Source: an uncultured Eubacteriales bacterium (GTDB taxonomy: Bacteria > Bacillota > Clostridia > Peptostreptococcales > Anaerovoracaceae). Taken from it: a DNA stretch of 36,389 nt. Positions 30,203 through 36,389 of the stretch are shown here, in pieces. The stretch covers positions 1 to 36,389 of the forward strand of contig CADCHO010000018.1 of NCBI GenBank assembly GCA_902801255.1, read 5' to 3'. Positions within the stretch are counted from its first letter, which is position 1. Each line of letters starts with the position of its first letter. The position numbers and the translations under genes are program-made. The notes under the pieces were generated by a model that ran no database searches, was not told the DNA's origin, and saw only the letters and a program-made list of their open reading frames with translations.

Positions 30203-31375
30203 TTATTCCCCTTTTTTCTGAGCCGCGATCTGTTCCAGAAAATCTTTTGCTTCTGCCGTTCCTCCGCAGCTTTTGAAGCTGTCAGATACCTTTCCGGCAC
30301 CTGCCTTATACTGTGGTTCGTTAATGACTGTATTCAGTGCATCATAGACATCCTCTTCGGATATCGATTTCAATCTTACTCCGGCTCCAAGCTCTTCAAC
30401 TCTTTTTGCAACGGCATTCTGCTCCGGAGTCTGAGGGAAAAGCACAAGCGGCACGCCATAGTACAGTCCCTCTGAGGCGGAATTCATGCCGCAGTGTGTG
30501 ATAAATGCATCGGCAATCGAAAGCACAGCCATCTGATCTACTGATTCATATACCTGAATGTTCTCAGGCAGATTATCAAAGTGATCGGTATTTGTTCCCA
30601 TTGAAATGATCACCTGCCAGCCTGTAGGCGCAAGAACGTTGATGCAGTTGCGGTAAAACTGTCTGTTCTGATTTACGGTCCCCATCGAAATATATATCGT
30701 TTTATCTGAAGTCTTATCTACAGGTCTGGTGACCGGGCGCATAGACGGTCCGATAAAATGATATTTGTCAGAGAATGTTTCAGAGCATGGCTGAAAGTAT
30801 CCGGATGTATACACTATGGTATTTGTATCGTTATCATTCTGTACGATGTCGAGCAGGCTTTTCACCGGATAGCCTTTTTCGCGCAGGCGTTTAAGCTGCT
30901 TGTTTATGCGCGGCATTGATACCAGCATCCTTGCAATATCCCACGCACTTTCCTGCATATACTTCGCTGAATACCGGTTAAAAGCAAACGTCGTAGTTGA
31001 TGAAACATAAGGCAGTCCGTGCTTCATTGCCGCAAGCTTGCCCCAGAACGCTACGGAGTCGGAAACAACTACATCAGGTCTGATTTCTCCTATAACGCGA
31101 GTTGTCATGTCATCAAGCGCAAGAGTCGATGAAACCAGCAGCTCGGTCGCAAAGACCTTATCTTTACCGACCCGGTCTGCGTTGTCCTTATCTTCCATCT
31201 CGAAATCGTATCCGTCGCAGCCTATGAATGTCGCACCGGCTTTCTCTATTTTCTCTCTGAATTCTTCAAAGGAAAAATACCAGATCTGATGTCCGGCTTC
31301 AGTCAGTGTCTTAACCAGCCCCAGCGTCGGATTGGTATGTCCGTGTGCGGGAATGCAAAACCATGCGATTTTCAT
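30203..31375 (-). CDS. macrolide-type (MGT/YjiC-like) family 1 glycosyltransferase
   Basis: UDP-sugar-dependent glycosyltransferase of GT-B fold, 390 residues. The N-terminal acceptor domain begins MKIAWFCIPAHGHTNPTLGL, a hallmark of the MGT/UGT family. The C-terminal donor motif is ADAFITHCGMNSASEGLYYG (288-307), followed by VPLVLFPQTPEQ. Related enzymes glycosylate macrolides or other hydrophobic molecules, often for inactivation or export; the acceptor here is unknown. The frame is open to 31483, but the ATG at 31375 gives the conserved start. It has GGAGGAG about nine bases upstream and lies 19 bases after the phosphatase stop, so it is preferred. Neighbouring acetyltransferases suggest small-molecule modification. 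Confidence 0.91.
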   Translation of the reverse strand: MKIAWFCIPAHGHTNPTLGLVKTLTEAGHQIWYFSFEEFREKIEKAGATFIGCDGYDFEMEDKDNADRVGKDKVFATELLVSSTLALDDMTTRVIGEIRPDVVVSDSVAFWGKLAAMKHGLPYVSSTTTFAFNRYSAKYMQESAWDIARMLVSMPRINKQLKRLREKGYPVKSLLDIVQNDNDTNTIVYTSGYFQPCSETFSDKYHFIGPSMRPVTRPVDKTSDKTIYISMGTVNQNRQFYRNCINVLAPTGWQVIISMGTNTDHFDNLPENIQVYESVDQMAVLSIADAFITHCGMNSASEGLYYGVPLVLFPQTPEQNAVAKRVEELGAGVRLKSISEEDVYDALNTVINEPQYKAGAGKVSDSFKSCGGTAEAKDFLEQIAAQKKGE

Positions 31376-31394
31376 TTTATACTGCTCCTCCTGT

Positions 31395-31925
31395 CTATTC
31401 TGTGCCTGCCTGGTTGACATACATTCTGACTTCGCAGTTTTCCTGAGAGAATTGTACAAATTCTTCATTACCCATATCTTCAAAGTAATTTCGGATCACC
31501 CTGCAAATACCGCCATGTGTCACGAGAAGAGCGTTTGCTCCGTCCAATTCTTTTATCAGAGGAAAGACTCTGGCAGCTAAATCAAAAAAAGATTCTCCGC
31601 CGGGATATCTGGCAAAGTATTCTCTCTTTGCTTTCTGATACTCTTCATCAAACCTGTTGATACCTTCGAATCTGCCAAAATCCTGTTCAATCAGGCGGTT
31701 ATCGGTTTTGTATCGGACACCTGTTTCATTTGCAATGGCGTCAGCAGTTTGTCTGGCCCTGCACAACGGTGAGCAAAGGAAGATATCTATCTTCAGATCT
31801 TTCAGAGAACGAGCAAGCTCCTGCGCCTGCTCCATGCCTTTGGCATTGAGAGGTATATCAGTCCGGCCTAAAACCTTATTAATAGCATTCCACTCAGTCT
31901 CTCCATGTCTTACAACGTATATCAT
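31395..31925 (-). CDS. histidine phosphatase family protein (phosphoglycerate-mutase-like)
   Basis: A 176-residue phosphatase. The phospho-acceptor motif VVRHGETEWN holds His7, with Arg6 and Glu9. SPLCRARQTADAI supplies the second Arg (RARQT), and LLVTHGGICRVI near 134-145 supplies the second catalytic histidine. LIEQDFGRFEG is the typical middle segment. Family members include alpha-ribazole phosphatase, small-metabolite phosphatases and phosphoglycerate mutases; this short form is more likely a phosphatase. AAAGG lies eight bases before the ATG. It lies between an alpha/beta hydrolase and a glycosyltransferase, and its ATG directly follows the stop of a possible 30-codon frame. Confidence 0.92.
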   Translation of the reverse strand: MIYVVRHGETEWNAINKVLGRTDIPLNAKGMEQAQELARSLKDLKIDIFLCSPLCRARQTADAIANETGVRYKTDNRLIEQDFGRFEGINRFDEEYQKAKREYFARYPGGESFFDLAARVFPLIKELDGANALLVTHGGICRVIRNYFEDMGNEEFVQFSQENCEVRMYVNQAGTE

Positions 31926-32018
31926 CTATCTGCCTTTCATCTTTATATCCATGAGCATCGCAAACAGCACAGCGTCCTTATCGGATCGTATCTGATAGAA
32001 AACCTCTGATGCACGCAT
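31926..32018 (-). CDS. possible 30-residue small protein or coupling frame
   Basis: An ATG-started frame of 30 codons overlaps the 3' end of the alpha/beta hydrolase gene in another frame and stops (TAG) directly before the phosphatase ATG. It begins MRASEVFYQIRSDKD and ends with AMLMDIKMKGR, an amphipathic, protein-like composition. AGAGG stands only three bases before the ATG, which is close. It may be a real small protein, a device coupling translation of the hydrolase to the phosphatase, or chance. I see no known family. Confidence 0.3.
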   Translation of the reverse strand: MRASEVFYQIRSDKDAVLFAMLMDIKMKGR

Positions 32019-32781
32019 TTACCTCTTCCGGCTTATCGACATTCACATTATGTGCAGCATCTTTGATTATCTTCAATGGATATCCGGTTTGCGCGGCCCA
32101 GGCTTTATTGTAATGTGCAACCTTACCGGTTCTATCCTTTTCTCCCAGTATCAGCAAAACCGGACACGGGATTTTCAGCTCACAATTATCGTTCAGGAAA
32201 CCGGCATAGCCCAATCCCATCAAATGACAGAGTTCACTTTTGTTATACGGAGAAAGCATCTGCATCATGTTTTCGTAGGACTTCTGAGTCGTGGACACCT
32301 GCTTCGCCATCGCTTTTTTCATCATGCGGAACGGATACAGATGTGCCATCCACTCTACCTGCTTCAGTATCCAGATATCAAATCCTGAATAATAGCCAAA
32401 ACCATATGGAGTGCTGTCTATTGAGACAAAACATTTTACACGGGACGGATATCGCTTTATAAAGGACTGTGCCAGAAACCCGCCCAATGACTGTCCGACA
32501 AGGATGACCTGATCCACAGAATACTTATCGAGAATACTCCTGATATACTCAGAAGTATCAGCAAAATCAAACGCCGCAAAAGGTCTGGATTTCCCGTGTG
32601 CAGGTGTGTCCCAGGTCAGTATGTTAAAGTCTTCTGCGAAAGCCGAAATCTGTCCATCAAACATACTGTGATCAGCAGTGAGTCCGTGAAGAAAGAAGAT
32701 CGTATCCTTCCCGGTATCCCAGACCTCCGACCGCCAATAAAAGGCTTCTCCTTTTTTTGTTTGCAGTATCTGTTCTTCCAT
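31978..32781 (-). CDS. alpha/beta hydrolase
   Basis: A 267-residue serine hydrolase. Landmarks: IFFLHGLTADHSMF with the oxyanion HG, WDTPAHGKSRP, and the nucleophile elbow VGQSLGG with Ser98. The acid residue is in LILGEKDRTGK and the catalytic His is in IKDAAHNVNVDKPEEVN. No signal peptide is present. Substrate unknown; it could be an esterase or lipase of the large single-domain group. The frame is open to 32850, but the ATG at 32781 is preferred because an AAAGGGTGAAGG stretch lies directly upstream and the fold needs no earlier residues. It precedes the histidine phosphatase by 52 bases. Confidence 0.88.
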   Translation of the reverse strand: MEEQILQTKKGEAFYWRSEVWDTGKDTIFFLHGLTADHSMFDGQISAFAEDFNILTWDTPAHGKSRPFAAFDFADTSEYIRSILDKYSVDQVILVGQSLGGFLAQSFIKRYPSRVKCFVSIDSTPYGFGYYSGFDIWILKQVEWMAHLYPFRMMKKAMAKQVSTTQKSYENMMQMLSPYNKSELCHLMGLGYAGFLNDNCELKIPCPVLLILGEKDRTGKVAHYNKAWAAQTGYPLKIIKDAAHNVNVDKPEEVNACIRGFLSDTIR

Positions 32782-32830
32782 GTCCTTCACCCTTTTATGC
32801 TTCTGCACTTGCAAACTCCGATTATCTGCT

Positions 32831-33051
32831 TCATGACCTTTTGAATGCAAGACGGAATACTTTTGTCATAAGCGGGATGTATGTTGCTGCAAATACGCAT
32901 GCTGCTGCTCCGGTTGCTTTTTCTTATGCTTAGCCGAAATCTGTGTACCTGCTGCCAGTCCCATCGAAAACAGGCAGAACTTGACAAGAGCAAAATCCTT
33001 CCAGGTGCTTTCCTTTGCGTAACGGTTGCCAAAATCAAACAGTTTATTCAT
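32831..33051 (-). pseudogene. small membrane protein split by a -1 shift at an A5 run
   Basis: From the ATG at 33051 (GGAG nine bases upstream) the frame encodes MNKLFDFGNRYAKESTWKDF, ALVKFCLFSMGLAAG and SAKHKKK, then runs on into unrelated sequence and stops at 32866. If the reading moves by -1 at the run of five A at 32918-32922 (codons AAG AAA AAG), it continues ATGAAACVFAATYIPLMTKV, FRLAFKRS and stops at 32831. That gives a 73-residue, two-helix protein. This matches a common clostridial family of small membrane proteins often labelled permease of phosphate ABC transporter (label from memory, no experimental basis known to me). Loss of one A, a sequencing error, or genuine ribosomal slippage could each explain it. 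Confidence 0.7.
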
Positions 33052-33123
33052 AGCTGATTTCTCCTCCAGTCTGAATTGTCCCCTTTTCATAATACTGACA
33101 AAACCACTTTAATGCGGATTTAT

Positions 33124-33669
33124 CTACAGTTCCAGCAGCATATAAACAAGTTCCTGATACCCGCTTATCCGAGAGTTGAACCCTCTGGGATTTCGGCCGA
33201 ATTCCGTAAATCCCAGGCTTTTATACAAAGATATTGCAGCTGCATTTTCAGCCACCACGTTCAGTTCCAGCTGTGTATATCCGGCTTCTTTTGCGCATTG
33301 GATACATGCTTCCGTAAGGGCTTTTCCCAAACCGAGTCCCCAGTATTCTCTCAAAACACTGATCCCCAATTCGGCCCTGTGTTTAACCTTGTACTTATTT
33401 CCTACAGCTTCAATGCCCGCAGTTCCTGCTATTGTTCCGTCTATCAGGGCGATTATCTCTATTTCATCAGGGCTATTCGTCTTTTTCTCCAGAAATAGTG
33501 CTTCCTGTTCCGGATCAAAGCTGTTTTCGTCCGGATATGAAAGCAGATAGTCGGTCTCAGCATGGGTGGCATTGAAACAGTCATAGACAGCGGCACCATC
33601 AGCCGCATCGCCGTTTTTCAGTAAAGCTTCTTTACCGTTTTTAAGAATGATTTTCTGATAATACCTCAT
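33124..33669 (-). CDS. GNAT-family N-acetyltransferase
   Basis: A 181-residue acetyltransferase. The acetyl-CoA loop lies in AELGISVLREYWGLGLGKAL (W-G-L-G-L-G in place of R-G-x-G-x-G), followed by the helix TEACIQCAKEAGYTQLELNV. The C-terminal AAAISLYKSLGFTEFGRNPR is the usual last motif. It begins with a strand and loop, KIILKNGKEALLKNGDAADG. The overall plan resembles RimJ/RimL-like or aminoglycoside-type GNATs, but the substrate cannot be assigned. It is the first intact gene upstream of the frameshifted membrane protein. No good Shine-Dalgarno is seen (AGGGGTATTGAA is the nearest). Confidence 0.9.
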   Translation of the reverse strand: MRYYQKIILKNGKEALLKNGDAADGAAVYDCFNATHAETDYLLSYPDENSFDPEQEALFLEKKTNSPDEIEIIALIDGTIAGTAGIEAVGNKYKVKHRAELGISVLREYWGLGLGKALTEACIQCAKEAGYTQLELNVVAENAAAISLYKSLGFTEFGRNPRGFNSRISGYQELVYMLLEL

Positions 33670-34051
33670 TTCAATACCCCTCTATCGATGGTTCTGCCAG
33701 TATTTTGTTTTAGTCAGTCTTCAGGCCCCAGCCAGCATCAAGTCACACTTTATCTGTTCCTATCTGATTTACGGAACTGTACCACGGACTCGGCAGTTTG
33801 CCTGTGAATTCTGCTCCTCCGCACAGGGCATCGGTTATTCCCTGCGCCTCAGAACCCGGCAGATAGCAACGAGAACAACAGGAGCATCACAAGCAGTTTG
33901 TAACATGATTTCTTCATTTCCCAGTCCCTTTTTTCCCGGTGTCAGTGCTATCCCTTTTCTACCTAATAATATACCCTCTTGCTTTACCTTAACATAATCG
34001 TTTGTCATTTCTATTAGTTTGATCATGCCTGCTTTTCGCAAATGATATTTG
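33670..34051. other. 382-base stretch without an intact gene
   Basis: Between the GNAT gene and the DUF4256 gene no intact, convincing gene is found. Its one notable content is a frameshifted lipoprotein-like reading frame at 33743-33917. A 68-codon open frame (33835-34041, minus) has no ribosome binding site and no recognisable sequence. I see no terminator or strong promoter. Confidence 0.6.
33743..33917 (-). pseudogene. remnant of a small lipoprotein or secreted peptide gene
   Basis: From the ATG at 33917 (AAGGGA eight bases upstream) the frame reads [20 protein letters not shown], then G-F and a stop (33849). This is a perfect signal-peptide start with the beginning of a lipobox (LLSAG). 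The +1 frame continues at once as [36 protein letters not shown] and stops at 33743. Two missing bases (TG) at the joint would restore LSAG-C-S, a true lipobox, so a small frameshift in a lipoprotein gene of about 58 codons is a reasonable reading. No family is recognised. Confidence 0.4.
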
Positions 34052-34579
34052 TCAAATCATTATGTAACCACGCCATCCACGCACTGAATAGTATGAATCT
34101 GCACCATTGTGAAATGTAAACACAGTGTCATAGCGCCGCTCGCAGAACAAAGCTCCTCCTTTGCTGCGAATATCGACCGGAGTATCTATCCAGCTAGACG
34201 TTTTTCGGTCAAATGTACCAAGCTCCTGCAATCGCCTGTAAAGTTCTTCAGTTAACATGGATACTCCCATTTCCTTTGCCTGATGCATAGCACTTCCCTT
34301 CGGAGGATTCTTTTTACGCTTTTCTAAAGCTTCTTCATCATAGCACAAGCTTCTGCGCCCGGAAGGAGATTCCTCTGAACAGTCACAGAAAATGAGTTTT
34401 CCGGTTTCTTCATCTAATCCGATAGTATCCGGCTCGCCTCCACTTTCCTCCATCCGCCTGATCACCTCAAGGGCTTCAGTATTCTCGTTTAGACGAGCTT
34501 CGACGAATTCCCATTGTAAATCAGGATGTCTCGTCATATTCCTATAAAATCTGTTTTTTAATACTTCAGTTATCATCAT
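34052..34579 (-). CDS. DUF4256 domain-containing protein
   Basis: A cytoplasmic protein of about 175 residues that fills a whole DUF4256 domain, a family of unknown function. Recognisable blocks are FYRNMTRHPDLQWEFVEARL, GGEPDTIGLDEETGKLIFCD and CSEESPSGRRSLCYDEEALE. Further blocks are GVSMLTEELYRRLQELGTFD, KTSSWIDTPVDIRSKGGALF and CERRYDTVFTFHNGADSYY. The frame can start with GTG at 34585, but AGGGG is five bases before the ATG at 34579 and eight before the next ATG at 34576; 34579 is chosen. It follows the truncated transporter by 30 bases. Conserved charged and aromatic residues hint at an enzyme, but no function is known to me. Confidence 0.9.
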   Translation of the reverse strand: MMITEVLKNRFYRNMTRHPDLQWEFVEARLNENTEALEVIRRMEESGGEPDTIGLDEETGKLIFCDCSEESPSGRRSLCYDEEALEKRKKNPPKGSAMHQAKEMGVSMLTEELYRRLQELGTFDRKTSSWIDTPVDIRSKGGALFCERRYDTVFTFHNGADSYYSVRGWRGYIMI

Positions 34580-34609
34580 CCCCACCCCTGCAATTTTGAT
34601 GCCTGCATC

Positions 34610-34870
34610 TTACATATCCAAGCAGCAACTAATCCTCTGTAAAGCTGATCCTGAAACTGACCAAAGCGGCTGCGTCACACCATACATAAGCTGTGCTATT
34701 CCAAGAATGAAGCTTATCGAGGCATAACCGACACCTGAATATTCGGTAAGAGGCTGAATTATTATACCGAAATTCGATCTTACACCGCCTCCTAATGCAT
34801 TGATAACGACTCCGGTAATTATAAGGATCAATATAGTAGCCGAACCTGAAGATCTTCTGTCTTTTGCCAT
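34610..34870 (-). pseudogene. truncated major facilitator superfamily transporter, N-terminal remnant
   Basis: Only about 86 residues remain of what should be a 400-residue, 12-helix transporter. The start MAKDRRSSGSATILILIITG and helix one (VVINALGGGVRSNFGIII) are good MFS sequence. SGVGYASISFILGIAQLMYG is helix two and QPLW begins the loop to helix three. After QPLW the sequence becomes unrelated (SVSGSALQRISCCLDM) and stops. The remaining ten helices are absent and the DUF4256 gene follows, so a deletion is likely. TATAAT and an inverted repeat lie upstream, so the promoter appears preserved. Confidence 0.8.
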
Positions 34871-34905
34871 TATAGTCACCAACTCTTCAATTTTTTGTTC
34901 GGATC

Positions 34906-34940
34906 ATTATACTTCATGTTAACCTTCCACAAACAAGGTT
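34906..34940 (-). promoter_or_regulatory. promoter with inverted repeat upstream of the truncated transporter
   Basis: A perfect TATAAT at 34906-34911 with a possible -35 TTGTTT at 34931-34936 (19-base spacing). AACCTT at 34935-34940 and AAGGTT at 34921-34926 (minus-strand order) form a 6-base inverted repeat around eight bases, overlapping the -35. Long spacing and an ACCTT...AAGGT dyad recall MerR-type promoters; no merR gene is nearby. Confidence 0.45.
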
Positions 34941-34950
34941 GTACAGTTCA

Positions 34951-35430
34951 TTACAACTCATACACTGCAACAATCTCATTTCCGCACATTTCGCCGTTTT
35001 CCACGAAACCATACTTTTGATATATTTCTCTTGCCCTATTGTTTTCAGGTTCATAAGACAGCCATACTTTTTTTGCCTTCCCAAAAGGGAATGTGCGGAT
35101 CAATGCCATTGCAGCATCCATTGTCTGCTTTCCAAGACCTTGACCCTGGAATTTCTTATCGATCATGAGTCTCCAGAAGCAGTAGTTTTCTTTGATCAAA
35201 TCGCTTTCGTCCGGGTTGCCCACAGTTCCCTTTCCAATCATAATAAATCCGATGAGATCGTCGTCATTGTAAACAGCCAGAGGTAATGCATTATTGCCTT
35301 CGTTCCTCGTAGCATATGCCTCTGCCAGGCTCTGGACGTTTTCCGCAACGAAGTTTTTTTGTTCTTCAAAAGGTTCCAAATCACACACCTTCCAGATGTT
35401 TTTGTTTGTAATTTCTTCAAATTGAATCAT
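34951..35430 (-). CDS. GNAT-family N-acetyltransferase (polyamine acetyltransferase-like)
   Basis: A 159-residue acetyltransferase. The CoA loop is in WRLMIDKKFQGQGLGKQTMD (Q-G-Q-G-L-G), preceded by DLIGFIMIGKG and followed by VWLSYEPENNRAREIYQKYG and FVENGEMCGNEIVAVYEL. This layout, with LSYEPEN in the V/Y region and the E-x-x-A-x-Y-x-L end, resembles spermidine/spermine acetyltransferases such as BltD and PaiA. That substrate is a suggestion only. AAGGA lies nine bases before the ATG. Its stop is next to the promoter for the truncated transporter. Confidence 0.9.
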   Translation of the reverse strand: MIQFEEITNKNIWKVCDLEPFEEQKNFVAENVQSLAEAYATRNEGNNALPLAVYNDDDLIGFIMIGKGTVGNPDESDLIKENYCFWRLMIDKKFQGQGLGKQTMDAAMALIRTFPFGKAKKVWLSYEPENNRAREIYQKYGFVENGEMCGNEIVAVYEL

Positions 35431-35547
35431 AATTAGTTTTCCTTTTAATACTTTTGTCTAATCTTAACACAATCGTATTAATCGGATGCTCCAAAAATAG
35501 CAAATACTGCATCTATACATAAGAGCATGTGTATATTCAACCAAGGC

Positions 35548-35579
35548 AAAAAGAATAGGCCCATTGATTTCTCAACGGG
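35548..35579 (-). terminator. Rho-independent terminator after the anti-sigma gene
   Basis: Minus-strand stem CCCGTTGA / TCAATGGG (one G-U pair) around the loop GAAA, followed by CCTATTCTTTTT. It lies about 20 bases after the anti-sigma stop. The U-tract is slightly displaced from the stem, so efficiency is uncertain. The 166-base region 35431-35596 otherwise holds only the leader of the GNAT gene and A/T-rich sequence. Confidence 0.6.
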
Positions 35580-35596
35580 TCTGGTGGTGTGATGCT

Positions 35597-36346
35597 CTAT
35601 TCATTTGACCATACAAGTGTTGCTTCATCTTCGATCCCGGATATCAGTTTATCCATTTCTTCCTGCATCTGCTCTTCACTCAGACTTCTGCCTTGAGAGT
35701 ATATATGGTCGAATATAGTTCTGTCTGCGGAAAAGAATCCATCAAGTCTGTTTTCCTTCACGTATTTTTCCGGAAGGTAGTACACCTTGTCTACTGCATC
35801 TGCATCTTCAGTTTCATGAAATCTCATCACATGCTGTTTGTTAATCTCAGATACCTTTTCCCAGTTTCTGGAATAGTAGCTGCTGGTCAGAAAGAAAAAC
35901 GCAATGCGGTTTCCATCGCTGTCTTTACCCCAATACACTCCTTTATAACCATAATATGGTTTCTCAACATACATGTCGCCATTCTCTGTCATGCGGATCC
36001 CTGTGTCTTCGTATGCGATGTAGCTTGGATTATGGAAGATAAGAATATCTCCCGCAATAATAATCAGAACGACTACAGCTGCAGTAGCAGCTATTGTTAT
36101 GATCCTTTTGAGCATCATTTTTCTTTTGAGTCGTTTGAGCCGCTCAGCCTCATCAAGTCTCCCAAGAACTTCTTCAGCCTCTGCCTCTGCGTCAGTAAGT
36201 TCTGAACCATGCATCATGCGGTAGTATTCTCTGCATTCTTCGCAGACTGTCAGATGCTCTTCAACTGCTGCTTTGCTCTCTTCAGACAGCGCATCATCTA
36301 TATAAAGCGGCATCAGGTCTTTTGCTATATTACAATGAATCTTCAT
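35597..36346 (-). CDS. zinc-finger anti-sigma factor with extracytoplasmic sensor domain
   Basis: A 249-residue single-pass membrane protein. The N-terminal zf-HC2/ZAS motif has Cys5 and HLTVCEEC (His31, Cys35, Cys38), the zinc site that holds an ECF sigma factor. An acidic helical linker leads to a membrane segment at about 82-104. The outer domain of about 145 residues (EDTGIRMTENGDMYVEKPYY, GYKGVYWGKDSDGNRIAFFF) is beta-rich and of no recognised type, and it presumably senses an envelope signal. AGGAGG lies six bases before the ATG. The start overlaps what appears to be the 3' end of the sigma factor gene. Confidence 0.9.
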   Translation of the reverse strand: MKIHCNIAKDLMPLYIDDALSEESKAAVEEHLTVCEECREYYRMMHGSELTDAEAEAEEVLGRLDEAERLKRLKRKMMLKRIITIAATAAVVVLIIIAGDILIFHNPSYIAYEDTGIRMTENGDMYVEKPYYGYKGVYWGKDSDGNRIAFFFLTSSYYSRNWEKVSEINKQHVMRFHETEDADAVDKVYYLPEKYVKENRLDGFFSADRTIFDHIYSQGRSLSEEQMQEEMDKLISGIEDEATLVWSNE

Positions 36347-36389
36347 CGAGTTCCTCCTTGATCATCATGCGCGAACGGTAGTAGGTGAC
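36330..36389 (-). CDS. probable ECF sigma factor, last 19 residues only
   Basis: The frame entering from the window edge reads VTYYRSRMMIKEELDEDSL and stops at 36330, overlapping the anti-sigma start by 17 bases. A basic-then-acidic C-terminal helix directly before a zf-HC2 anti-sigma gene is what is expected for the end of sigma region 4. The assignment rests on this context; the piece is too short for a family match. The other two frames stop within the segment. Confidence 0.45.
   Translation of the reverse strand, partial: VTYYRSRMMIKEELDEDSL

Noticed and set aside
33848-33857. prfB-like programmed +1 frameshift at GGG TTC TGA
   Set aside because: The P-site codon TTC re-pairs poorly with TCT after a +1 move and no stimulator is visible; a small deletion is more likely.
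33835-34041. 68-codon minus-strand frame in the gap before DUF4256
   Set aside because: No ribosome binding site, no recognisable sequence, and it conflicts with the more plausible lipoprotein-like frame.
1-36389. CRISPR array, tRNA or rRNA genes, insertion sequences, integrases or prophage
   Set aside because: No direct-repeat array, cloverleaf-like sequence, transposase or recombinase was found on reading both strands, though short or diverged RNA genes could be missed without a covariance search.

Overview
The window looks like a chromosomal segment of an anaerobic, low-to-moderate GC Firmicute of the class Clostridia. Reasons: a SCIFF ranthipeptide with its radical SAM maturase (a near-universal clostridial pair), a flavodiiron protein next to a two-iron desulfoferrodoxin (oxygen defence of strict anaerobes), strong AGGAGG-type ribosome binding sites, and clostridial neighbourhoods such as yicC-gmk-rpoZ. 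Family and genus cannot be fixed from the sequence alone.

Layout. (1) 1-3738, minus strand: housekeeping run of a small membrane-anchored protein, yicC, a DAACS-family amino acid symporter, gmk, rpoZ and the 5' part of gpmI, which leaves the window at base 1. (2) 3774-8861, minus: SCIFF peptide scfA, maturase scfB, rdgB, a YihY/BrkB membrane protein, a diacylglycerol-kinase-like lipid kinase and a UlaG-like metallo-hydrolase. A good promoter precedes scfA and a terminator-like hairpin separates peptide from maturase. (3) 8951-10060: a universal stress protein with a long unexplained C-terminal half, behind its own promoter with a palindrome over the -35. (4) 10143-18700, minus: one tight operon of glutaminase, LOG-family phosphoribohydrolase, a two-gene heterodimeric ABC exporter, phosphoglucomutase and an unknown membrane protein. 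(5) 18907-19311, plus: CsoR/FrmR-type metal sensor with 20 histidines in its first 52 residues, facing a G/C-tract dyad over its -35 in the region it shares with the glutaminase operon. (6) 19383-20966: desulfoferrodoxin and flavodiiron protein. (7) 21144-21701: a lone plus-strand GNAT. (8) 21740-26119, minus: stomatin-like protein, LUD-domain protein, a NifX-like/His-Cys-rich/SlyD-like fusion, a ROK kinase without the usual zinc cysteines, and an acyl-ACP thioesterase. (9) 26343-29156, plus: a large secreted protein of unknown function. (10) 29215-35430, minus: an accessory stretch with four GNATs, a macrolide-type glycosyltransferase, a histidine phosphatase, an alpha/beta hydrolase, a DUF4256 protein, and three damaged or frameshifted genes. 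(11) 35597-36389: a zinc-finger anti-sigma factor and what is probably the tail of its sigma factor.

Most worth a second look: the SCIFF peptide has only five of its six cysteines, the missing one being the reported cross-link donor, while the maturase is intact; the NifX-SlyD fusion with a 32-residue His/Cys linker; the orphan His-rich metal sensor with a recognisable operator; the stress protein with a new C-terminal half; a symporter whose substrate and sodium residues have changed; and a small membrane protein split by a -1 shift at a run of five A. Three strong hairpin terminators, at 19331, 21707 and 29186, separate convergent units.
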